Shown in pieces: positions 1-9,827 of a stretch of DNA of 64,000 nucleotides (position 1 is the stretch's first letter; every line of letters starts with the position of its first letter). Origin of the DNA: Mycolicibacter nonchromogenicus (GTDB lineage: Bacteria > Actinomycetota > Actinomycetes > Mycobacteriales > Mycobacteriaceae). Where the stretch lies: assembly GCF_002101775.1 (NCBI RefSeq), contig NZ_LQPI01000040.1, forward strand, positions 1-64,000, read 5' to 3'. The notes under the pieces are model-generated. The model saw nothing but the letters and a program-made list of their open reading frames with translations. It did not search any database and had not been told where the DNA came from. Made by a program: the position numbers and the translations under genes.

Positions 1-1284
1 TGCCCGACATACGGACATCCTTCCCGTGGGACCAGCAGTCCCACCAGTCAGGTGTCCACCATCAGGGGTCAACCCCAGGTGGTGGGGGCCGCAGCGCAGG
101 GTCAGTTCGTTGATGTGGGTGCGGCGGCTGGTGGCGTAGTCGGTGTCGTGGTGGACTTCGCATAGGTAGCCGGGGATGGGGCAGCCGGGGTGGGAGCAGC
201 CGCGTTCTTTGGCGTGCAGCACGATCCGCTGCCCGGGGGTGGCGAGGCGTTTGGTGTGGAACAGGGCGAGTTCTTTGGCGCGGTCGTAGATGCGCAGGTA
301 GTGGTGGGCGTGTGATGCGAGGGCGATGACGTCGCGCATCGGCAGCCAGGTGCCACCGCCGGTGTGGGCTTTGCCGGTGCCGGCCTGTAGGTCGGCCAGG
401 GTGGTCGAGACGATGATGGTGGCCGGTAACCCGTTGTGTTGGCCCAGTTCTCCAGAGGCGAGCAGGGCGCGGCCCATGGCGGTCAGGGCGTCGTGGTTGC
501 GTTGCGCGGCACTGCGGGTGTCGGAGTCGATGGCCGCTTGCGTGGGGGTGCCGCCGGTGCAGGGGGTGTTGTCATTCGGGTTGCACATGCCGGGGGCGGC
601 CCAGCGGGCCAGGACGGCATCGAGGGTGGCGCGGGCTTGGGGATCGAGGTAGCCCTTGATCGGGCTCATGCCGTCACGGTCCTGGGGGCCGAGGACGATG
701 CCGCGGCGTTTGGCGCGGTCTTCGTCGGTGTAGTTGCCGTCGGGGTGCAGGTGATCGGCCAGCCGTTGGGCGAGTTTGGCCAGTTGCTCGGGCCGATACT
801 GGCCTGCCAACGAGGTGAGGTGGCGTTCGGCCTGGATCAAGGTGCCGGCATCGATATCGGCGGGCAGGTAGTGAAAGAAGGACCGGATCACCTGAACGTG
901 GGCGGCCCCGATCTTGCCGTCTCGCTGGGCCCTAGCCACTGCGGGCAGTACCGGGTCTAGTGCTTCACCGGTCATGGCCCGGCGGGGTCCGAGTGCGGCG
1001 GCTTCGCTGATGCGGCGCCCCGCTTCAGCGCGGCTGACCCGTAATTCCTCGGCGATCACCCAGCGGGGTTTGCCGCCCAGCTCCACCGGGTCGGTGGCGG
1101 CGAGCCGGTTGATCATCGGATGCTCAACGGCGGGCAGGCGGCGGCGTAGCCGCTCGCAGCGTTGTAGCAGTGCCAGGCATTCGCGGGGGGTCAGCGCGTC
1201 GAAGTCGAGGTCCAGCGCCCGATCCAGATAGGCCGAGAGGCCGTCGAAGACTTCGACGACCTCTTCCCGACTATTCGAACGCAT
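1..1284 (-). CDS. DUF222/HNH endonuclease-domain protein, REP13E12 family (partial, C-terminus off window)
   Basis: The open frame runs from an ATG at 1284 through the left window edge, giving 428 codons without a stop. The N-terminal two thirds is the helical DUF222 region typical of mycobacterial 13E12-repeat proteins. The C-terminal part has an HNH-like zinc/nuclease core: CSHPGC, then EVHHDTDYA, then CGPHH. These proteins occur in multiple copies in mycobacteria and are suspected endonuclease-like or element-associated proteins, but their role is not settled. No terminal repeats or integrase are visible here. Family assignment is confident; nuclease activity is inferred. Confidence 0.85.
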   Translation of the reverse strand, partial: MRSNSREEVVEVFDGLSAYLDRALDLDFDALTPRECLALLQRCERLRRRLPAVEHPMINRLAATDPVELGGKPRWVIAEELRVSRAEAGRRISEAAALGPRRAMTGEALDPVLPAVARAQRDGKIGAAHVQVIRSFFHYLPADIDAGTLIQAERHLTSLAGQYRPEQLAKLAQRLADHLHPDGNYTDEDRAKRRGIVLGPQDRDGMSPIKGYLDPQARATLDAVLARWAAPGMCNPNDNTPCTGGTPTQAAIDSDTRSAAQRNHDALTAMGRALLASGELGQHNGLPATIIVSTTLADLQAGTGKAHTGGGTWLPMRDVIALASHAHHYLRIYDRAKELALFHTKRLATPGQRIVLHAKERGCSHPGCPIPGYLCEVHHDTDYATSRRTHINELTLRCGPHHLGLTPDGGHLTGGTAGPTGRMSVCRA

Positions 1285-1416
1285 GTCCTAATGGTACCGC
1301 CGACCCCCGACAAGCCGCAGAACTTAATCCACAAGCAAAACGACTGTGGCACAAGTGAAAACAGTGATGCGTGGAGCGGTTGTGGTGCTACTCCGCAGCG
1401 ACCCCGTTGACCGCGC

Positions 1417-2862
1417 TCAGCTGACTTGCGACAGCAGCGCTTCGGTCGGGGGTCGGCGGTGCGCCCACGGCTGTGCCGACTCGATCTGCGCGGCAAGCGA
1501 AATCAAGGTGGCTTCGTCGTTGGGTCGTGCCACCAGGTGCACCGCCTCGGGCAGGCCGTCGGCGGCGATACCGGTCGGAACGGAGATAGCGGGTTGCCCG
1601 CTGTAGCACTGGGGGAAGGTGAACGGGATGAACTTGAGCATCCGCAGCATCGCCCGGGTCGGCCCGAGGCCCTCGAAATAGCCCACCCGCACCGGCGGGA
1701 TAGCCAGCACCGGAGTCATCAGGATGTCGAAGTCGGCGATTCTGCGCTGCGAGCGGGCGGTGATCCGAGGTTCCGCCGCGACAGCCCGGCGAGCCAGCCA
1801 ATCCGGGACCAGCCGGCTGGTGCGCGCCTCGGCCTGCATACGCCGTTCCAGCAGCTCGGTTTTCGGGAGCCGCTCGATCTCGTGGGCGAACCCGTTCATG
1901 AACAGGGCGAGCACCGCGGCGATACCCATCACCGGATAGACCGGGTCACGCTCGACGACCTCGTGACCCATCGAGCGCAACAACTCTGCGGTCTCCAGCA
2001 CGGGACGGCGTACCTCGTCACTCACGGGCACCCGCACCACGGGTTTGAACGACATCGCGATTCGTAACCGTCGCGGAGGCGCCAACAGGGCCTCCATCAG
2101 AGGGGGTGCCGGTGGCGGCGAGGGGATTTCGTCGTCGGGTTCGGGACCGGTCATCGCGTCGTGCAGCAGCGCTGCGTCGACCACGCTGCGAGCCAACGGG
2201 CCGATGTGGTTGAGCCCGTGGAACCGGTAGGCGCGTTCCGGCGACTCCTTGGTGCTGATGCGGCCACGTTGGCCCTTGAGCCCGACCAGCCCGCAGCAGG
2301 CGGCCGGAATGCGGACCGATCCGCCGCTGTCACTGCCGGTGGCACCGGGAACCATGCCTGCGGCGACAGCGGCGGCCGAGCCTCCGCTGGATCCGCCCGG
2401 GGTCCGGTAGAGGTCCCAGGGGTTGCGGGTCACCCCCCACGTCGCCGATTCGCTCACCGGGTAGGCGCCGAACTCCGAGAGATGGGTCTTACCGATGATC
2501 ACCGCGCCGGCAGCACGGAGCCGTCGCACCGCGGCGCTGTCGGTGCTCGCCGGGCCGACGTCAATTCCGGTGCCGCACATCGAAGAAACGCCGGCGACGT
2601 CGGTGTCATCCTTGACCGCGATAGGCACACCCGCCAGCGGCAGCTCTTCTCCGGCGGCCAAACGCTGCTCGACACATGCTGCTTCGGCCATCGCTCGGTC
2701 GCCGATCACGGTGCGGAAGACATTCAAAACCGGATCTAGGCGGGCGATTCGATCCAGGTACAGGGCCACCAGTTCACGCGGCGACACCTCACGCGCGCGC
2801 ACCAACTGTGCTAGGCGCGCGACACCGGCGAAGGCCAAGTCGTCATCGTGCGCGGCAGGCAT
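1417..2862 (-). CDS. Amidase (amidase signature family)
   Basis: This 481-residue protein is an amidase-signature enzyme that hydrolyses carboxamides through a Ser-cisSer-Lys triad. Lys84 lies in GVPIAVKDD, the cis-Ser near 159 in GGSSGGS, and the nucleophile near Ser182 in GSDSGGSVR. The frame is open for 25 codons upstream of the chosen ATG. I take 2862 because AAGGACG lies just upstream and the product then begins at the usual point before the first helix. It resembles the AmiA/AmiB-type amidases of mycobacteria. Substrate is unknown. The next gene upstream on the strand (flavoenzyme) ends 94 bp away, so co-transcription is possible but not certain. Confidence 0.88.
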   Translation of the reverse strand: MPAAHDDDLAFAGVARLAQLVRAREVSPRELVALYLDRIARLDPVLNVFRTVIGDRAMAEAACVEQRLAAGEELPLAGVPIAVKDDTDVAGVSSMCGTGIDVGPASTDSAAVRRLRAAGAVIIGKTHLSEFGAYPVSESATWGVTRNPWDLYRTPGGSSGGSAAAVAAGMVPGATGSDSGGSVRIPAACCGLVGLKGQRGRISTKESPERAYRFHGLNHIGPLARSVVDAALLHDAMTGPEPDDEIPSPPPAPPLMEALLAPPRRLRIAMSFKPVVRVPVSDEVRRPVLETAELLRSMGHEVVERDPVYPVMGIAAVLALFMNGFAHEIERLPKTELLERRMQAEARTSRLVPDWLARRAVAAEPRITARSQRRIADFDILMTPVLAIPPVRVGYFEGLGPTRAMLRMLKFIPFTFPQCYSGQPAISVPTGIAADGLPEAVHLVARPNDEATLISLAAQIESAQPWAHRRPPTEALLSQVS

Positions 2863-2956
2863 CCCTTGCGTCCTTTCCCCCGCGGACAACAATACCCACC
2901 GTGTGCACACGTAATTGTGTGTCCGCGTTGGCGACACACTGAGAACTGCGAAGCGA

Positions 2957-4324
2957 TCAGCTCCCCGTCGCGGGCTCGATGTTGTGGTTGAGGGTGAACC
3001 GGTTGGTAGGGTCCAGACGCGCCTTGAGTTCGGCCAGACGCTGGTATCCGGCGTCGCCGAATGTCGCGCGAATGCGATCTTGTCCTTCGTCGCCGACGAA
3101 GTTCAGGTAGGCACCGGCCGGTCCCAACGGGCGCAGGATCTCGAACGCCTGGCCTGCCCACGCCGTGCAGCGCGCGCTGTCCGCGGGGTCGGTCCACGTC
3201 GCCATCAAATGGATGATGTAGGGGTGCTGGCGGGCGATGATCGCCGTCGAGTCCGCCGGAACCCGGCTGGCGTACCCGCCGAGCCGGATCAGGTGCAGGC
3301 GGGTCTGCGCCGAGGGGCGCGACCGGCCCAGCAGCGCGATACGCCGGATGGCCTCGTCGGTGAGCTCGGTGACGAACAGTGACTTCCAGTAGTTCAGCCA
3401 GCCGTAGGGCGCCGTGTAGTCCAGGGCCTGCTGCCACGTCGAGTAGTCCAACTTGTGCTGCACGGCCACCACCGGCTTGGCCGCCGCTCCGCGAACGTTG
3501 AGCAGAGCGCTCACGTCGTCGCTGCCGATCTGGTCGGTCCGCGAGGAGCACGCCAGAACATTGACCAGCGACTGGCCCGTCGTGAGGTCGGTGGAGAAGT
3601 CGAGGATGGACGCCAGGTGATCGGGTGCGTTGTCCATCTGCGCGCGGAAGTGCTTGAGCGCCGCCTCGGCGTCGGCGTCGGGGTAGGACTGCACGCCGGC
3701 CACCACACCGTCGACCGGGTGCAGGCGCAGGACGAACTGCGCCACCACGCCGAAGTTGCCGCCCCCGCCGCGCAGGCCCCACAGCACGTCGGCGTTCTCG
3801 GTCTCGCTGACCGTGATCACCTCACCGGTTGCGGTCACCAGCGTCGCACCGATCAGGTTGTCGCAGGTCATGCCGTGAGCACGGGAGAGCCACCCGATGC
3901 CGCCGCCGAGCGAGAATCCTCCGACGCCCGTCGTCGAGACGACCCCGCCGGGGCAGGCCAGGCCGTACTTGCTGGTGACCGGGTCCACGTCGCCCCAGGT
4001 GGCGCCGGCGTCGACGTAGGCGACACGCGCCTCGGGGTCGACCCGCACCCCACGCATCTGCGTCAGGTCGATGACGATGCCGCCATCCGTGGTCGAGTGG
4101 CCGGCGACGCTGTGACCGCCACTGCGCACCGCGATCTGGGCGCCGGAGTCCACGGCATAGCGCACCGCGGCGACGATGTCGTCCTGCGAGCGGCACTGCA
4201 GAATCACCCGCGGGCGCTTGTCGATCAGACCGTTGAACACCTGGCGCACCTCGTCGTAGCGGGCATCGCCCGGGTAGACGGCATCGCCGGTGAAACCCTG
4301 CACGGTGGGAGTGGTGGCTGTCAT
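2957..4324 (-). CDS. FAD-linked oxidoreductase, berberine-bridge (BBE) type
   Basis: 455-residue VAO/PCMH-fold flavoprotein. The FAD-binding domain is N-terminal, with RSGGHSVAGHS near residue 68 supplying the histidine that usually binds FAD covalently. The C-terminal BBE segment ends in LDPTNRFTLNHNI. The second, cysteinyl FAD link of bicovalent BBE enzymes seems absent: the loop reads VVSTTGVGG where those enzymes have C-x-x-V-G. Such enzymes oxidise alcohols, sugars or alkaloid-like amines. The start ATG at 4324 has AAGGAT upstream. It sits between an amidase and an ABC exporter on the same strand, which hints at a small-molecule or resistance role, but the substrate is unknown. Confidence 0.88.
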   Translation of the reverse strand: MTATTPTVQGFTGDAVYPGDARYDEVRQVFNGLIDKRPRVILQCRSQDDIVAAVRYAVDSGAQIAVRSGGHSVAGHSTTDGGIVIDLTQMRGVRVDPEARVAYVDAGATWGDVDPVTSKYGLACPGGVVSTTGVGGFSLGGGIGWLSRAHGMTCDNLIGATLVTATGEVITVSETENADVLWGLRGGGGNFGVVAQFVLRLHPVDGVVAGVQSYPDADAEAALKHFRAQMDNAPDHLASILDFSTDLTTGQSLVNVLACSSRTDQIGSDDVSALLNVRGAAAKPVVAVQHKLDYSTWQQALDYTAPYGWLNYWKSLFVTELTDEAIRRIALLGRSRPSAQTRLHLIRLGGYASRVPADSTAIIARQHPYIIHLMATWTDPADSARCTAWAGQAFEILRPLGPAGAYLNFVGDEGQDRIRATFGDAGYQRLAELKARLDPTNRFTLNHNIEPATGS

Positions 4325-4353
4325 CGCATCCTTAACGGGTCAGCGCGGCGAGC

Positions 4354-6885
4354 TCACTCGTCGCGGAGCTCGGTCGCCGGGGTGGACCGAGTGCTCTTCC
4401 AGGCGGGAATGATGGCCGCGAAGACCGCGGCGATGGTGGCCAGCGCGGCATAGACCACCGCGTCGGTCCAGGGGAACACCAGTGGGGTGATCAGACCGAC
4501 GTTGACGACGGCTGCCCGTCGTACGGCTTCAGAGATGGCGATCGAGAGCACCGCGCCGAACAGCCCGCCGGCGGCACCGGCGAGCACAGCCTCGGCGGTG
4601 GTGATGCTGAACACCCGGACCCGGGTGGCGCCCAGCGCCTGGATCAGAGCCACCTCACGCCTGCGGCGGATTCCGACCAACAGCAGCGTCGACAGCACCG
4701 AGATGAAGGCGATCGCGAGCAGGCCGTACTTCAGCGTGTTCAGCGGCGTGAGATAGCGGCCGATAGAGGTCGCGATGTCGGCGGCGTAGCCGTCGGTGTC
4801 CACCGCGGTCACCGGCTGGTCGAACTCCGTGGCCTTGATGTTCTCGATGACCTGGTCGGCGGAGAACCCGGACGCGGGGGTGGCGAAGATCAGGCCTGCG
4901 GGCTGGGGCCCGTAGATCTGCTCGGCGACCGCGTACGGCATGTAAATTCGGCGTCCGCCGTATTCGGGTGTGGCCACGATGGTGCCGATACTCATCGCCT
5001 GTGCGTCGAGTCCACTTCCAAATACGAGAGTGTCACCGATGTGGAGATTCTTCTCACGGGCCAGGACGCTGCCGATGACAACCTGATTGGCTTTCTGGCT
5101 TGCCTCCGGGGACTGTCCCGCGAGTAATCCGAACGGAAATGTCGGCCGATCCTGCGCCTGAATATGCGCCAACGACCCGTCTTTGAGGCTGATCTCGATT
5201 TCAGCCATCCGCTCGGTCTTTTCCACCCCGTCCACCGAGTTCAGTTTGGTGACCGTCTGCGGCGCGAACCGGGCATCAATGGGACCGTAATCCGCGAACT
5301 GTGTCGTGGTGATGGCGATGCGGCCGTCCGCCTGCGATTCGGCGACCTTGGTGGCGCCGATGTGGATCGCCACCAGGAATCCGGAGAGCAGGATCGCGAC
5401 CACGACGGGCACCGCGATGGCTCCCGAGATGGCCGCCGTGCGCGACCGGTCCGAGCGCAGCGCATTGAGCGCGATGGTCAGCGTCGCCCCCCTGGCCTTG
5501 TCCGGCCGCGTGCGCAGGCTGGTGATCGCCTGCGCGCTCAAGTAGGCGGTGGCCAACAGCAGACCGATGAGGGCGACAACTGCTCCGGCGTCGGCGATGA
5601 TGGCCTGCCAGGCGACCAGCGCGCCGGACAGTGTGGCCAGCCGCGCCGCGATCACCCCGGTCAGTCCGATCGCCAGCAGCAGCAGCGCCTTGAACCAGAT
5701 CTTGCGCTGCGTGGTCTGTTCCTGGGCCGCCCGCCCCGACAGCTCGGCAGCGATGGGCGTGTTCGACGCCGACAGGGCGGGGCCGATGGCGGCGCCCACC
5801 GCCAGCAGGATGCCGGCCAGGATGCCGACCACCAGGATCGCGGGCTTGAGGATCACCGGGACTGTGACGCCGACGAACCGTTCGGTCAGTTCGCTGGCGC
5901 TGGCCACGATGGGTTCGGAGATCACGATGCCGGTCAGGACGCCCATTGCCGAGCCCACCGCGCCCAGCAACGCGGCCTCGCTGAGGAACCCGGTCATGAT
6001 CGACGCGGGCGAGGCCCCCAGTGCGGAGGCGATCGCGATCTCGCGCCGGCGCTCCTCCACCGAGAGCCGGGTGATCTGGGTGATCAGGATGACCCCAACG
6101 CCTACCGAGATCAGCGCGAAGATCCCCAGCAGCGGCAGCAGCACGTCGTTGACGTTGTAGCCCTTCGCCGGTTCGCTGCGGGGCTGCACGCTGTAGGTGG
6201 GGCCCAGGGTGGTCTTCAGGCGCTGCTGGACCTCGTCGGCGTCCGCGTCTTTGTCCAGGGTCACATACAGCAGGTCCACCCGGTCTCCGCGGGCATACTG
6301 CACTTTCGCCATGCTCAGCGGCAGCACCGCGACCAGGCCGTTGTTGACTTCGTCGAGGTCGGCGACTCGCTGGAACTTCTCCAGCGACAGCTGCCCGACA
6401 TCGGTGACCAGCGTCGCCGAGGCGCCCAGGGAGTCGCCCAGGGACTTCGAGATCGCCGGCGGGGGTTCGGCCTGCCCGGTCTGGCAGACCTTCGGGTCGA
6501 CGATCCACTGGGCGGAGCAGTCCACGCCCAGACCCAGGCCGAAGCTCTCCTTGCCGTCGTTGCGGATCATGGTCACTCCACGGATGACCGGCACCACCGC
6601 CGCCACCCCGGGCACCGCCCGCGAGTCTTCGACCACGGCGGGACTGATGCCGCCGCGGGTGGCGGCCCCGACCACGCGCAGGGGTGCGGGTCCAGCGATC
6701 TGGTAGCCGACGTCTTCGACGGCCTTGGAGACGCTGGTGACCTCGATCATGACGGCCACGACGACAGCCACACCGCCACCGAGAGAGAACGCCGCCAGCG
6801 CGGCCCGGAATGCGTGTTTACGGACGGCGCGGAAGTTGATTATCCGCAGCAGGCCGAATGTCGCGGCTAATGTTCCGCGAGCCAT
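4354..6885 (-). CDS. ABC transporter permease with two FtsX domains
   Basis: 843-residue integral membrane protein with the MacB/LolC-like double layout. There is an N-terminal membrane segment (ALAAFSLGGGVAVVVAVMIE), an extracytoplasmic domain, three membrane helices forming a first FtsX domain (about residues 250-370), further helices, a second extracytoplasmic domain, and a last FtsX domain (about 715-835) ending in PAWKSTRSTPATELRDE. It overlaps the 3' end of the ATPase gene by 19 bp, so the two are co-translated. The pair probably exports a lipid, peptide or drug, or works on the envelope. Parts of this gene (about 4.9-5.2 kb) look less GC-rich than the surrounding backbone. Confidence 0.9.
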   Translation of the reverse strand: MARGTLAATFGLLRIINFRAVRKHAFRAALAAFSLGGGVAVVVAVMIEVTSVSKAVEDVGYQIAGPAPLRVVGAATRGGISPAVVEDSRAVPGVAAVVPVIRGVTMIRNDGKESFGLGLGVDCSAQWIVDPKVCQTGQAEPPPAISKSLGDSLGASATLVTDVGQLSLEKFQRVADLDEVNNGLVAVLPLSMAKVQYARGDRVDLLYVTLDKDADADEVQQRLKTTLGPTYSVQPRSEPAKGYNVNDVLLPLLGIFALISVGVGVILITQITRLSVEERRREIAIASALGASPASIMTGFLSEAALLGAVGSAMGVLTGIVISEPIVASASELTERFVGVTVPVILKPAILVVGILAGILLAVGAAIGPALSASNTPIAAELSGRAAQEQTTQRKIWFKALLLLAIGLTGVIAARLATLSGALVAWQAIIADAGAVVALIGLLLATAYLSAQAITSLRTRPDKARGATLTIALNALRSDRSRTAAISGAIAVPVVVAILLSGFLVAIHIGATKVAESQADGRIAITTTQFADYGPIDARFAPQTVTKLNSVDGVEKTERMAEIEISLKDGSLAHIQAQDRPTFPFGLLAGQSPEASQKANQVVIGSVLAREKNLHIGDTLVFGSGLDAQAMSIGTIVATPEYGGRRIYMPYAVAEQIYGPQPAGLIFATPASGFSADQVIENIKATEFDQPVTAVDTDGYAADIATSIGRYLTPLNTLKYGLLAIAFISVLSTLLLVGIRRRREVALIQALGATRVRVFSITTAEAVLAGAAGGLFGAVLSIAISEAVRRAAVVNVGLITPLVFPWTDAVVYAALATIAAVFAAIIPAWKSTRSTPATELRDE

Positions 6886-7664
6886 GTCACATTATTTGCC
6901 GCGTATGCCATTCCGCTGTCGGTCTCAATTTCACCGTCCAGCAATGAAATCAGACGGGGAGCGTCGTCGGCGATTTTCCGATCGTGGGTGACCAAAACAA
7001 TTGTTTGGCCGGCTGCATTCAAGTTATACAACGCGTCGATAACCCGTTGGCCGTTTACGGTGTCGAGGTTGCCGGTCGGTTCATCGGCGAGAATGACATC
7101 GGGCTTCATGAAAAGCGCCCGCGCAACCGCAACGCGCTGTTGTTCGCCGCCGGACAGTTCAGACGGGACGCGCTTGGACTTGGCGGCCAGGCCGACCTGA
7201 TCGAGCAGGTTCATCGCGTGGGCGTGTTGGTCGCGGCCGGATTTACCGGCGAGCAGGCCCGGGAGCATCACATTCTCGACTACCGAGAGGCCTGCCAGAA
7301 GGTTGAAGGCTTGGAAGACATAGCCGAGGGTCTGGCAGCGCACGGCGGCCAGCTGCTTGCGTGAGAGCTGTGAGACGCTCTGGCCGTTGATGAGCACATC
7401 GCCGCTGGTCGGCAGGTCCAACAGGCCGAGGATGCTCAGCAGGGTGGACTTGCCCGAACCGGACGGGCCGACCATGGCGACAAATTCGCCGCGGGTTATC
7501 TGGATATCGATGTCACGCAAAATCGGCGTGGCAGTATCGCCCTCGCCGAACTGTTTGTTGAGTTTGCGTGCTTCGAGGACCACCGGAGGCCTCAGGACGA
7601 CCGGCGGCGTGTGTCCGTTCCGGTTGAGCTCCATATCCACGGTATGCATCTCGGTCCTGATCAT
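6867..7664 (-). CDS. ABC transporter ATP-binding protein (MacB/LolD type)
   Basis: 265-residue nucleotide-binding subunit. It has Walker A GPSGSGKST near residue 65, a Q-loop in VFQAFNLL, the signature LSGGEQQR, Walker B VILADEP and an H-loop in LVTHD. This is the class that energises FtsX-type permeases, and the permease follows with a 19-bp overlap. The N-terminal roughly 30 residues before VVLEARKLNKQFG are extra and polar. The start is ATG 7664, with GGAG 5 nt upstream; other ATGs lie just inside. No regulator gene is adjacent. Confidence 0.92.
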   Translation of the reverse strand: MIRTEMHTVDMELNRNGHTPPVVLRPPVVLEARKLNKQFGEGDTATPILRDIDIQITRGEFVAMVGPSGSGKSTLLSILGLLDLPTSGDVLINGQSVSQLSRKQLAAVRCQTLGYVFQAFNLLAGLSVVENVMLPGLLAGKSGRDQHAHAMNLLDQVGLAAKSKRVPSELSGGEQQRVAVARALFMKPDVILADEPTGNLDTVNGQRVIDALYNLNAAGQTIVLVTHDRKIADDAPRLISLLDGEIETDSGMAYAANNVTWLAEH

Positions 7665-7953
7665 GAATCTCCGGCGGGCGTCGTAATAAAACCGATCATG
7701 CCCGCGATGGGCGCGTTTCTCAATTCCTTACGCACTCCGCGAAGTTGGTGCGCTACGCGGCGCTAAGGGCTGATCATACCGGCGCGGGTGCCCTGCCGAA
7801 AATCGTTTGACCGCGACCCCGGTCACCCCGCGCTCTTGCGGCAGCACGCCCGGCCGACGCCTGCCCCAGCGTTGCGCCGGCGCGAAAGGGATGCTTGACC
7901 TGCGACGATCGGTGATTATGAATTTTCGGCCACCCAAGTGCACGGTGCTCCGG

Positions 7954-8760
7954 TCAGGTGTGCCGCGCCGCCTGCGTGGCGGGGTGAACGGCCACCAGTC
8001 CGAGTTCATTGCGCCGCCCGCAGATCGCGGCCAACTCCGCATAGGCCTTGGCCCCCAGCAACGCGGTCAGTTCCGGCGCCAGGCTCTGCCAGACCTGCCG
8101 GGCGCCGACGTGCGCCGCCGGGTCGCCGGTGCAGTACCAGTTCAGGTCTTCACCGCCCGGGCCCCAACCGCGTCGATCGAATTCGGTGATCGTGGTCTTG
8201 AGGATCTCGGTTTCGTCGGGGCGGGTAACCCATTCCTGGCTGCGCCGGATCGGCAACTGCCAACACACCTCGGGCTTCATCGTCAGGGGTTCCACGCCGA
8301 GCTGGACGGCCTTGATGTGCAGGGCGCAGCCCGCGCCGCCGGGGAATCCCGGGCGGTTCAGGAAGATGCAGGCGCCCTTGACGGTGCGGGTGCGCAGTTG
8401 TTGCTCGCCGTCGTTCTCGTCGTACTCCAGGTAACCCTTGCGGCCCAGGCCTTTGTCGCGCAGCTGCCAGTCCGCGTCGGTGAGTTGGGCGACTGCGTCA
8501 TCGAGGTTGGCCCGGTCGTCGTCATCACACAGGAAGGCGCCGTGCGAACAGCACCCGTCGTCGGCGCGGCCGGCCACGATGCCCCGGCAGGCGGGGGTAC
8601 CGAACACACAGGTCCAACGGGACAGCAGCCACGTGAGGTCGGCGGCGATCAGGTGTTCGGAGTCGTCGGGGTCGTAGAACTCCACCCATTCGCGCGGGAA
8701 GTCCAGACCGACTTCCCGGGGATGGCGGCCGGGGTGGGAGCGGTGCGGCTCGGGTGTCAC
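7954..8760 (-). CDS. Conserved cysteine-containing protein, Rv0495c ortholog
   Basis: 268-residue soluble protein matching the mycobacterial Rv0495c family by recalled sequence and by position, divergent from ppx1. It is cysteine-rich near residues 50-75 ([10 protein letters not shown], then [11 protein letters not shown]), with more cysteines at [14 protein letters not shown] and PEVCWQLP. That pattern suggests a metal or Fe-S site, but no activity is established. The start is GTG 8760 with GGAG 6 nt upstream. The intergenic stretch 7665-7953 on its far side holds nothing I can name. Confidence 0.8.
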   Translation of the reverse strand: MTPEPHRSHPGRHPREVGLDFPREWVEFYDPDDSEHLIAADLTWLLSRWTCVFGTPACRGIVAGRADDGCCSHGAFLCDDDDRANLDDAVAQLTDADWQLRDKGLGRKGYLEYDENDGEQQLRTRTVKGACIFLNRPGFPGGAGCALHIKAVQLGVEPLTMKPEVCWQLPIRRSQEWVTRPDETEILKTTITEFDRRGWGPGGEDLNWYCTGDPAAHVGARQVWQSLAPELTALLGAKAYAELAAICGRRNELGLVAVHPATQAARHT

Positions 8761-8831
8761 GAAACTCCACGCTAGACCAGAAATTCACGTTGCCTGACAA
8801 TGTCCGGGTCCCGCCCCACTAAGTTGGGTGC

Positions 8832-9827
8832 GTGCGATTAGGGGTGCTCGACGTCGGCAGCAACACCGTCCACCTGTTGGTGGTCGATGCCCACCGGGGT
8901 GGTCACCCGACTCCGATGAGTTCGACCAAGGCCACGCTGCGTCTGGCCGAGGCCACTGACAGCTCCGGCAAGATCACTCGGCGCGGAGCCGACAAGTTGG
9001 TGTCCACGGTGGGCGAATTCGCCACGATCGCAGCGAGTTCGGGTTGTGCCGAATTGGTGGCCTTCGCCACCTCGGCGGTGCGCGACGCATCCAACTCCGA
9101 AGAAGTGCTGGCTCGGGTGCGTTCGGAGGCCGGTGTCGAGTTGCAGGTGCTCGCCGGCGAGGACGAATCCCGGCTGACATTCCTGGCGGTGCGGCGCTGG
9201 TTCGGCTGGAGTGCCGGCCGGATCAACAACCTCGACATCGGCGGGGGTTCGCTGGAGATGTCCAGCGGCGTGGACGAGGAGCCGGACGTCGCACTGTCGC
9301 TGCCGTTGGGTGCCGGACGACTCACCCGGGAATGGCTGACCGAGGACCCGCCCGGCCGGCGCCGGGTAGCCATGCTGCGGGACTGGCTCGACACCGAGTT
9401 GGCAGGCGCTGCAGCGGCCGTGCTGGACGCCGGGCCACCGGATCTCGCCGTCGCAAGCTCCAAGACGTTTCGTTCGCTGGCGCGCCTCACCGGGGCGGCT
9501 CCCTCGGCCGCCGGCCCGCGCGTCCGTCGCACATTGACCGCCACAGGCCTTAGGCAGCTCATATCATTCATCTCTAGGATGACCACGGCTGATCGGGCCG
9601 AACTGGAAGGGGTGAGCGCCGAACGCGCGCCACAGATCGTGGCGGGTGCTTTGGTGGCGGAAGCGAGCATGCGAGCGCTGTCGATCGAAACAGTCGAGAT
9701 TTGCCCGTGGGCGCTGCGGGAGGGCTTGATCCTGCGCAGACTCGACAGTGAAGCCGACGGTGTCACACTGTTCGGATCTCCAGCGGCGAACGTGGCCGCG
9801 GCGCGGTCAAAGGGAGGGCACCGATGA
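8832..9827 (+). CDS. ppx1: Exopolyphosphatase / Ppx-GppA phosphatase, Rv0496 ortholog
   Basis: 331-residue actin/ASKHA-fold phosphatase that removes terminal phosphates from polyphosphate (M. tuberculosis PPX1 prefers short chains). The N-terminal phosphate-1 motif LDVGSNTVHLL is intact, as are the central AFATSAVRDASN and the phosphate-2 motif NLDIGGGSLEM near residue 140. It lacks the C-terminal HD extension of long E. coli Ppx, as in other mycobacterial short forms. The start is GTG 8832. The stop overlaps the next gene by 4 nt (ATGA), so it heads an operon with the membrane protein. Confidence 0.92.
   Translation: MRLGVLDVGSNTVHLLVVDAHRGGHPTPMSSTKATLRLAEATDSSGKITRRGADKLVSTVGEFATIAASSGCAELVAFATSAVRDASNSEEVLARVRSEAGVELQVLAGEDESRLTFLAVRRWFGWSAGRINNLDIGGGSLEMSSGVDEEPDVALSLPLGAGRLTREWLTEDPPGRRRVAMLRDWLDTELAGAAAAVLDAGPPDLAVASSKTFRSLARLTGAAPSAAGPRVRRTLTATGLRQLISFISRMTTADRAELEGVSAERAPQIVAGALVAEASMRALSIETVEICPWALREGLILRRLDSEADGVTLFGSPAANVAAARSKGGHR

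Noticed and set aside
1..1284. Prophage or IS boundary at the 13E12-type gene
   Set aside because: No integrase, transposase, terminal inverted repeats or target duplications are visible; the family alone does not prove mobility here.
7665..7953. Small gene between the ABC ATPase and the Rv0495c ortholog
   Set aside because: The open frames there are short, lack ribosome sites and read as high-GC shadows of the flanking genes.
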